The notes beneath the pieces are model-generated. The model had not been told where the DNA came from. It did no database searches and was given only the letters and a program-made list of their open reading frames with translations. 5,965 nt of DNA from Lachnospiraceae bacterium UBA3287. GTDB taxonomy: Bacteria > Bacillota > Clostridia > Lachnospirales > Lachnospiraceae. Shown here piece by piece: positions 1 to 4,745 of the stretch; the stretch's first letter is position 1; each line of letters opens with the position of its first letter. Made by a program: the position numbers and the translations under genes. The DNA lies in the NCBI GenBank assembly GCA_002362155.1, contig DETN01000190.1, positions 1,714 to 7,678 on the forward strand, in the 5' to 3' direction.

Positions 1-87
1 ATGCACGCCATGGGCCCCAACGTCGCAGGCGTTATCGGTACAGCCGTCGTTGCCGGCGTTTTCATGGCAGTTTTCGGCGTAGGCTGA
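1..87 (+). CDS. oadB: Sodium-pumping decarboxylase beta subunit, C-terminal fragment (partial)
   Basis: Only the last 28 codons are present; the gene continues beyond the left edge, so the ATG at base 1 is probably an internal methionine. The peptide contains HAMGPNVAGVIGTAV followed by a hydrophobic end, which matches the conserved C-terminus of the OadB/MmdB/GcdB family as I remember it. In that family the beta subunit is the multi-spanning membrane protein that decarboxylates carboxybiotin and exports Na+. The frame ends with tandem stops, TGA then TAA (85-90). The next gene on the same strand is the matching carboxyltransferase, which supports the call. The fragment cannot tell whether the complex acts on oxaloacetate, methylmalonyl-CoA or glutaconyl-CoA; the oadA-type neighbour favours oxaloacetate. 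Confidence 0.88.
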   Translation: MHAMGPNVAGVIGTAVVAGVFMAVFGVG

Positions 88-112
88 TAAGAGCACAGGC
101 AATTGACAACAT

Positions 113-142
113 GCTCTGTCCGGGACGATTCCCGGACGGGGC
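113..142 (+). other. Hairpin in the oadB-oadA intergenic region
   Basis: Bases 118-125 (GTCCGGGA) pair perfectly with 130-137 (TCCCGGAC) around a four-base CGAT loop. Pairing extends outward to 113/142 with two G-T wobbles, giving about 13 pairs. No T-tract follows, so this is not a standard intrinsic terminator. It sits between the stop of oadB and the ribosome site of oadA (AGGAG at 164-168). Likely roles are mRNA processing, stability or differential expression of the two subunits; this is inference. A weaker competing stem, GAGCA 91-95 with TGCTC 112-116, shares bases 113-116 with it. Confidence 0.65.
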
Positions 143-177
143 GCAGAATATTTGGTAAATAATAGGAGTTTTATATT

Positions 178-1593
178 ATGTCAGATCAGGTGAAAAGACC
201 GGTTAAAATTACGGATACCATTCTGCGTGATGCTCATCAGTCTCTGATTGCCACCAGAATGCCTACCGATATGATGCTTCCCATCGTTCCCAAGCTGGAT
301 CAGGTCGGCTACAATGCCGTTGAGTGCTGGGGCGGCGCCACATTCGATTCCTGCCTCCGTTTCCTCAAGGAAGATCCCTGGGAAAGGCTCAGAAAGCTGA
401 GAGCAGGCTTCAAGAACACAAAGCTGCAGATGCTGCTGCGCGGCCAGAACCTTCTGGGCTACAGCCACTATGCAGACGACGTCGTTGAATACTTCGTAGA
501 GAAGTCTATTGCCAACGGCATCGACATTATCCGTATCTTCGACTGCCTGAACGACCTTCGCAACCTTGAGACCTCCGTTAAGGCCTGCAAGAGAGAAGGC
601 GGTCATGCACAGATCGCTCTGTCCTATACGCTGGGCGACGCCTACACAGAAGAGTACTGGATGAACATCGCCAAAGAGATCGAGTCCATGGGCGCAGATT
701 CCATCTGCATCAAGGATATGGCAGGCCTCCTGGTTCCCTACGAAGCAGAGAAGCTGGTCAAGGCTCTGAAGGCTGGTTCCTCCCTGCCCGTCGAAATGCA
801 TACACATTACACCTCCGGCTGCGGTTCCATGACTTATCTGAAGTCCGTGGAAGCCGGCGCAGATATCATCGACTGTGCCATCAGCCCCTTCGCTCTGGGT
901 ACTTCCCAGCCCGCTACCGAAGTCATGGTCGAGACCTTCAAGGGAACTCCCTATGACACCGGCTACAATCAGAAGCTTCTGGCCGAGATCGCCGATTATT
1001 TCAGACCCTACCGTGAAGAGTGCCTGGAAAGCGGCCTGATGTCCACCAAGGTCCTTGGCGTCAACATCAAGACCCTTCTGTATCAGGTTCCCGGCGGCAT
1101 GCTCTCCAACACCATCTCCCAGCTCAAGGAGCAGGGTGCTGAAGACAAGTTCCAGGCTGTTCTGGAAGAGATCCCCAGAGTCCGCAAAGACTTCGGCGAG
1201 CCTCCGCTGGTCACACCTTCTTCCCAGATCGTCGGTACCCAGGCTGTCATGAACGTCCTGATGGGCGAGCGTTACAAGGTCGCTACCGGCCAGACCAAGG
1301 ATTTCCTGGCAGGCAAGTACGGCAAGACCGTAAAGCCTTTCAACAGAGAAGTCGTGGAAAAGATCCTGGGCAAGGATGCAGAACAGATCACCTGCCGTCC
1401 CGCAGATCTGATCGAGCCTCAGCTTCCCAAGTTCGAGGAAGAGTGCAAGATGTACAAGCAGCAGGAAGAGGACGTCCTTTCCTACGCTCTGTTCCCTCAG
1501 GTAGCCATCGATTACTTCAAGTATCGTGACGCCCAGCAGAGCAAGGTGGATGTGACCAAGGCTGACACAGCCAACGGTGCTTATCCTGCATAA
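178..1593 (+). CDS. oadA: Oxaloacetate decarboxylase alpha subunit (carboxyltransferase, no fused biotin domain)
   Basis: Biotin-dependent carboxyltransferase of the OadA / pyruvate carboxylase subunit B / transcarboxylase 5S family. It moves the carboxyl group of oxaloacetate to a biotin carrier, releasing pyruvate; the OadB partner then decarboxylates carboxybiotin and pumps Na+. The HMGL-like TIM barrel covers about residues 9-275. Expected metal ligands are D18 in LRDAHQS, the carbamylated lysine K179 in CIKDMAG, and H208 and H210 in MHTH. Other family blocks are ECWGGATFDSC (49-59), LLRGQNLLGY (86-95), the PGGMLSN region near 305, and TPSSQIVGTQAV (346-357), followed by the conserved carboxylase domain to about residue 445. 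At 471 residues the protein stops where longer relatives carry a linker and biotinyl domain, and no MKM site is present, so the carrier must be a separate protein. The start is set by AGGAG at 164-168, nine bases before ATG. Arginine codons are strongly biased to AGA and CGT, suggesting high expression. Confidence 0.96.
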   Translation: MSDQVKRPVKITDTILRDAHQSLIATRMPTDMMLPIVPKLDQVGYNAVECWGGATFDSCLRFLKEDPWERLRKLRAGFKNTKLQMLLRGQNLLGYSHYADDVVEYFVEKSIANGIDIIRIFDCLNDLRNLETSVKACKREGGHAQIALSYTLGDAYTEEYWMNIAKEIESMGADSICIKDMAGLLVPYEAEKLVKALKAGSSLPVEMHTHYTSGCGSMTYLKSVEAGADIIDCAISPFALGTSQPATEVMVETFKGTPYDTGYNQKLLAEIADYFRPYREECLESGLMSTKVLGVNIKTLLYQVPGGMLSNTISQLKEQGAEDKFQAVLEEIPRVRKDFGEPPLVTPSSQIVGTQAVMNVLMGERYKVATGQTKDFLAGKYGKTVKPFNREVVEKILGKDAEQITCRPADLIEPQLPKFEEECKMYKQQEEDVLSYALFPQVAIDYFKYRDAQQSKVDVTKADTANGAYPA

Positions 1594-1615
1594 ATTAAAA
1601 CCATCACATTCAGAG

Positions 1616-1655
1616 AGGACCATATGCCGCAAATCGGCATATGGTCCTTTTTATT
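1616..1655 (+). terminator. Intrinsic terminator after oadA
   Basis: A perfect 14-bp stem (1616-1629 with 1635-1648) closes a five-base CAAAT loop. The T-run 1648-1652 begins at the last stem base and continues into ATT. It starts 23 bases after the oadA stop and marks the end of the decarboxylase operon. Confidence 0.95.
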
Positions 1656-1676
1656 AGCTCTGATTTGTGTTATATT
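1648..1676 (+). promoter_or_regulatory. Candidate extended -10 promoter for the debranching enzyme gene
   Basis: TATATT (1671-1676) is preceded by TGT (1668-1670), giving an extended -10 motif TGN-TATATT. With a 17-base spacer the -35 would be TTTTTA (1648-1653), only three of six matches and inside the T-tract of the upstream terminator, so the extended -10 would have to do most of the work. Transcription would start near 1683, leaving a leader of about 85 bases. This is prediction by eye; its place just downstream of a strong terminator makes a promoter here likely. Confidence 0.42.
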
Positions 1677-1768
1677 TGAGAGTGAGAATTTGTCTTTGAC
1701 GCTTTCTTTTCCTGAAAAGGGCCCGGATCCCAGGGCGGTCCGGAGGTTATCATCGGAGCAAACGATAT

Positions 1769-3973
1769 ATGAAACGCAACTACGTTGTCAGCAAGATCAT
1801 ACAGGACAGAGAAGAAAAGGCAAGAACCAGCCATCAGGAACATCAGGAGAATGATCTGCTGCCCGGTCTCGGCCACAGGCGTATTTCCGGCAGGATGAGC
1901 CAGATCTATAAGCCCACTGCAGAAATATCCGGATTCAAGGTGCGTCCGGGCGATTTTTCCCTGAACGGTGCCACAGAGGTACACGGAGGCATCAACTTCA
2001 CCATTGCCTCCTTCGGCGCCGTCAGCTGCGATCTGCTGCTCTTTCGAAGACAGCAGACCGTTCCCTTTGCCATCATCCGCATACCTGACGAATATAAGAT
2101 CGGCAATGTCTATTCCATCATGGTCTTTGATCTGAAAGCCGAGGATTTTGAGTACGGCTATATCTTCGACGGACCCCATAACAAGAAAAAGGGCCTTCTT
2201 TTTGACAGAAAAAAGGTGGTCCTGGATCCCTATGCCAAGGCCGTCGTAGGACAGAGGGCCTGGGGCGCCGCCAAGACCTGCAACTTCTACCATGCCAGGG
2301 TCGTCCACGATAATTTCAAGTGGGACGAGACCAACTTCCCCTGCACGCCCATGGAAGATTCCATTATCTATGAGATGCATGTCAGGGGCTTTACCAGGCA
2401 CAGGAGCTCCGGGGTCAATTATCCGGGAACCTTTGCCGGCATCGTGGAGAAGATCCCCTATCTCAAGGAACTGGGAATCACGGCCGTTGAACTCATGCCC
2501 ATCTTCGAATTCGACGAGACCATCAATGCCCGCAACATCAACGGCAAGCAGCTTCTGGAATACTGGGGCTACAATACCGTTGCCTTTTTTGCGCCCAATA
2601 CGGCCTATTCGGCCTCCCTGGAATACAATGAAGAGGGCACGGAACTCAAGCAGACCATCCAGATCCTGAAAAAGAACGGCATAGAGGTCATTCTGGACGT
2701 GGTCTTCAACCATACCGCGGAGGGAGACGAAAAGGGACCCTTTATTTCCTTCAAGGGCCTGGACAACAACATCTACTACATGCTCGTGCCGGATACGGGA
2801 GCTTATTACAACTTCTCCGGCTGCGGCAATACCCTTAACTGCAACAACCCCATCGTCAGGCAGTTCATCGTCAACTGCCTCAAGTACTGGGTCACCGAAT
2901 ATCATGTGGACGGCTTCCGTTTCGATCTGGCCAGCATCCTGGGCCGTGACCAGTCGGGGGCTCCCATGAAGAATCCTCCCCTGCTGGAGAGGATCGCCTA
3001 TGATCCCATCCTCTACAGCACCAAGCTGATCGCGGAAGCCTGGGACGCCGGCGGCCTCTACCAGGTGGGCGCCTTCCCTGCCTATCACAGATGGGCCGAG
3101 TGGAACGGCCGCTACAGGGATGCCCTGCGGGATTTCCTCAAGGGCAACTACTGGAACGCTCCTGAAACGGCCAAGAGACTGGCGGGCTCTCCGGACCTTT
3201 ATCACGGAGTCTATGAGGGACATGAGTCCTCCGTCAACTTCATTACCTGCCATGACGGTTTTACCCTCTACGATCTCTTTACCTACAACCGCAAGCACAA
3301 CGAAATGAACGGCTGGAACAATACGGACGGGGCCAACGACAACCGCAGCTGGAACTGCGGCGTGGAAGGGCCTACGGACGACCCGGTCATCCGGAATCTC
3401 CGCTTCAAGATGATGCGCAACGCCATTACTGTGCTGATGATGAGCCGGGGCACGCCCATGATCCTGGCGGGAGACGAATTCGGCAATACCCAGTTCGGCA
3501 ACAACAACGCCTACTGTCAGGACAACGAGATCTCCTGGCTCAACTGGGACTATTTAAAACGCAACCGGGACTTCTTCGAATTCTACAAGAGCGTCATCCG
3601 CCTGCGCAAAAAGCATCCCGTGATCCGCAAAAAGCTGGGCAAAGCCAAATGCGGTCTGGACGAGATCGTGACCTGCGGTGCCAATCCGGACGATCATATC
3701 ATTACCAGAGACAACCGGATCCTCTGCATCCTCTTTGCGGGATATGACAAGGAGACCAGAAAGGACGACGTGGTCTATATGGCCATCAACGCCCACTGGG
3801 AGCCCTGTGAGATCCGCCTGCCGGCCCTGAAAGCCGGGCTTTCCTGGGGGATCTGCGTGGATACGGACGCGCCCGGTCAGGACTATTACCATGAAGAACC
3901 TGTTTTTATGACCAGGCCCATGTTCCTCTTAAAGGAGCGGAGCGTAGCGGTCTTTACGCTGTATGACCAGTAA
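1769..3973 (+). CDS. glgX: Glycogen debranching enzyme, isoamylase/GlgX type (GH13)
   Basis: Hydrolyses alpha-1,6 branch links in glycogen or related glucans, in the cytoplasm; no signal peptide is visible. An N-terminal CBM48-like beta domain lies at about 55-150, the GH13 barrel at about 190-590 and a C-terminal beta domain after about 610. The four GH13 motifs are intact: DVVFNHT (D310, N314, H315), GFRFDLAS with nucleophile D386, IAEAWDAGG with acid/base E423, and FITCHDGFTL with H495 and D496. The DGFTLYDLFTYNRKHN stretch (496-511) and AGDEFGNTQFGNNNAYCQDNE (567-587 region) are typical of the isoamylase/GlgX/TreX group. Length (734) is slightly above the family's usual roughly 700, owing to a charged N-terminus before SGFKVRPG. 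The chosen ATG has GGAG at 1755-1758, ten bases upstream; an in-frame ATG at 1895 is the alternative. It stands alone between two terminators, with no other glycogen gene in view. Exact subtype and substrate chain length cannot be read from sequence. Confidence 0.93.
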   Translation: MKRNYVVSKIIQDREEKARTSHQEHQENDLLPGLGHRRISGRMSQIYKPTAEISGFKVRPGDFSLNGATEVHGGINFTIASFGAVSCDLLLFRRQQTVPFAIIRIPDEYKIGNVYSIMVFDLKAEDFEYGYIFDGPHNKKKGLLFDRKKVVLDPYAKAVVGQRAWGAAKTCNFYHARVVHDNFKWDETNFPCTPMEDSIIYEMHVRGFTRHRSSGVNYPGTFAGIVEKIPYLKELGITAVELMPIFEFDETINARNINGKQLLEYWGYNTVAFFAPNTAYSASLEYNEEGTELKQTIQILKKNGIEVILDVVFNHTAEGDEKGPFISFKGLDNNIYYMLVPDTGAYYNFSGCGNTLNCNNPIVRQFIVNCLKYWVTEYHVDGFRFDLASILGRDQSGAPMKNPPLLERIAYDPILYSTKLIAEAWDAGGLYQVGAFPAYHRWAEWNGRYRDALRDFLKGNYWNAPETAKRLAGSPDLYHGVYEGHESSVNFITCHDGFTLYDLFTYNRKHNEMNGWNNTDGANDNRSWNCGVEGPTDDPVIRNLRFKMMRNAITVLMMSRGTPMILAGDEFGNTQFGNNNAYCQDNEISWLNWDYLKRNRDFFEFYKSVIRLRKKHPVIRKKLGKAKCGLDEIVTCGANPDDHIITRDNRILCILFAGYDKETRKDDVVYMAINAHWEPCEIRLPALKAGLSWGICVDTDAPGQDYYHEEPVFMTRPMFLLKERSVAVFTLYDQ

Positions 3974-3999
3974 ACAGACCTGTAAGGAGTAAGTATAAG
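3971..3999 (+). promoter_or_regulatory. Candidate promoter for the two-component operon, overlapping the upstream terminator
   Basis: TAAACA (3971-3976, four of six matches to TTGACA) and TATAAG (3994-3999, five of six matches to TATAAT) are separated by exactly 17 bases. The -35 overlaps the stop codon of the debranching gene and the -10 overlaps the outer 5' arm of its terminator. The predicted start near 4006 falls at the end of that arm, so transcripts from this promoter would lack the 5' arm and could not form the terminator. The response regulator needs some promoter near here, because a terminator separates it from the gene before. Confidence 0.45.
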
Positions 4000-4033
4000 A
4001 CAGGGATCCTGCAAAGGAGGTCCCTGTCTTTTT
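3997..4033 (+). terminator. Intrinsic terminator after the debranching enzyme gene
   Basis: The outer stem pairs 3998-4006 (AGACAGGGA) with 4021-4029 (TCCCTGTCT), nine perfect pairs, extendable by A3997-T4030. Inside, TCCT (4007-4010) pairs with AGGA (4015-4018) across a GCAA tetraloop of GNRA type, leaving GG (4019-4020) bulged. A five-T run (4029-4033) follows. It begins 24 bases after the stop codon. Confidence 0.9.
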
Positions 4034-4055
4034 CATTTGAAAGAGAGGTAGAAAC

Positions 4056-4730
4056 ATGCCCAATCTGAAAATACTGGTAGTGGACGATGAAGCCAGAATG
4101 CGCAAGCTGGTCCGGGATTTCCTGGTACGGGACGGATACACTGTGGCGGAAGCCGCGGACGGGGAGGAAGCATTAAGCGTCTTCTTCGACCAGAAGGACA
4201 TAGCCCTGATCATCCTGGACGTCATGATGCCCAAGATGGACGGGTATGAAGTCTGTGAAGAGATCCGCAGGGTGTCGAAGGTCCCCATCATCATGCTGAC
4301 GGCCAGGTCCGACGAGAGAGACGAACTCAGGGGCTTTGACCTGGGCATCGACGAATATGTGACCAAGCCCTTCAGCCCCAAGCTTCTGGTAGCCAGAGTA
4401 GAGGCCATCTTAAGACGGAGCGGTGCGGACAAGGCGGAGGATACCCTGGAGCTGGGCGGCATCCGGGTCGACAAGTCTGCCCACGAGGTCACCATAGACG
4501 GAAAGTCCATCGAACTGTCCTTCAAGGAATTCGAGCTTCTGACCTATTTCATGGAGAACAACGGAATCGCTCTGTCCAGGGAAAAGATCCTGAACAATGT
4601 ATGGAACTATGACTACTACGGGGATGCCCGCACCATCGATACCCATGTCAAAAAGCTCCGCTCCAAGCTGGGAGAGAAGGGAGACCTGATCCGGACCATC
4701 TGGGGTATGGGATATAAGTTCGAAGCGTAA
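4056..4730 (+). CDS. OmpR/PhoB-family response regulator
   Basis: Cytoplasmic DNA-binding regulator switched by phosphorylation from a partner kinase. The receiver domain covers about residues 4-118, with acidic pair D10/D11, phospho-acceptor D55 in ILDVMMPKMDGYE, T82 in MLTARSD, and K104 in VTKPFSP, so all catalytic positions are intact. A winged-helix DNA-binding domain covers about 128-222, with ELSFKEFELL, the DARTIDTHVKKLRSKLG recognition-helix region (190-206) and the family-ending IWGMGYKFEA. At 224 residues it is the normal length. The ribosome site GAGAGG (4043-4048) lies seven bases before ATG. The sensor kinase gene begins 15 bases after the TAA, in the same frame, so the two form an operon and are almost certainly partners. 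The sequence resembles general Firmicutes OmpR regulators and I cannot name its stimulus or targets. Confidence 0.96.
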   Translation: MPNLKILVVDDEARMRKLVRDFLVRDGYTVAEAADGEEALSVFFDQKDIALIILDVMMPKMDGYEVCEEIRRVSKVPIIMLTARSDERDELRGFDLGIDEYVTKPFSPKLLVARVEAILRRSGADKAEDTLELGGIRVDKSAHEVTIDGKSIELSFKEFELLTYFMENNGIALSREKILNNVWNYDYYGDARTIDTHVKKLRSKLGEKGDLIRTIWGMGYKFEA

Positions 4731-4738
4731 AGGGGAGG
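4731..4738 (+). promoter_or_regulatory. Ribosome binding site that fixes a TTG start for the kinase
   Basis: AGGGGAGG begins immediately after the TAA of the response regulator and ends seven bases before TTG at 4746. The kinase frame is the same as that of the regulator, so this TAA (4728-4730) bounds it upstream. The only codons between stop and TTG are AGG GGA GGC GCC CTC, none a usual start. The next in-frame ATG is codon 23, inside the first membrane helix. Confidence 0.9.
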
Positions 4739-4745
4739 CGCCCTC

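Noticed and set aside
103..108. A perfect TTGACA upstream of oadA
   Set aside because: No -10-like hexamer lies 16-18 bases downstream; that space is occupied by the GC-rich hairpin. The nearest AT-rich block is about 37 bases away.
181..1632. A 483-codon open frame on the - strand opposite oadA
   Set aside because: Its codons are exactly aligned with those of oadA, so - strand stops would need TTA, CTA or TCA codons in oadA. Strong codon bias excludes these except TCA at codon 2, which is precisely where the antisense frame stops. The translation resembles no family I know.
1732..1745. AGGGCGGTCCGGAG, resembling the T-box antiterminator sequence
   Set aside because: Several mismatches to the T-box consensus, no TGGN core, no Stem I or specifier region in the short leader, and no terminator before glgX for it to control.
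1624..1854. A 76-codon + strand frame between oadA and glgX
   Set aside because: Its ATG is inside the terminator stem, it lacks a ribosome site, and it runs into the start of glgX in another frame.
1670..3298. A 542-codon open frame on the - strand opposite glgX
   Set aside because: Also codon-aligned with the sense gene and explained by avoidance of TTA, CTA and TCA. The sense gene has all GH13 catalytic motifs.
3984..3989. AAGGAG shortly after the glgX stop
   Set aside because: No start codon follows at usable spacing before the terminator.
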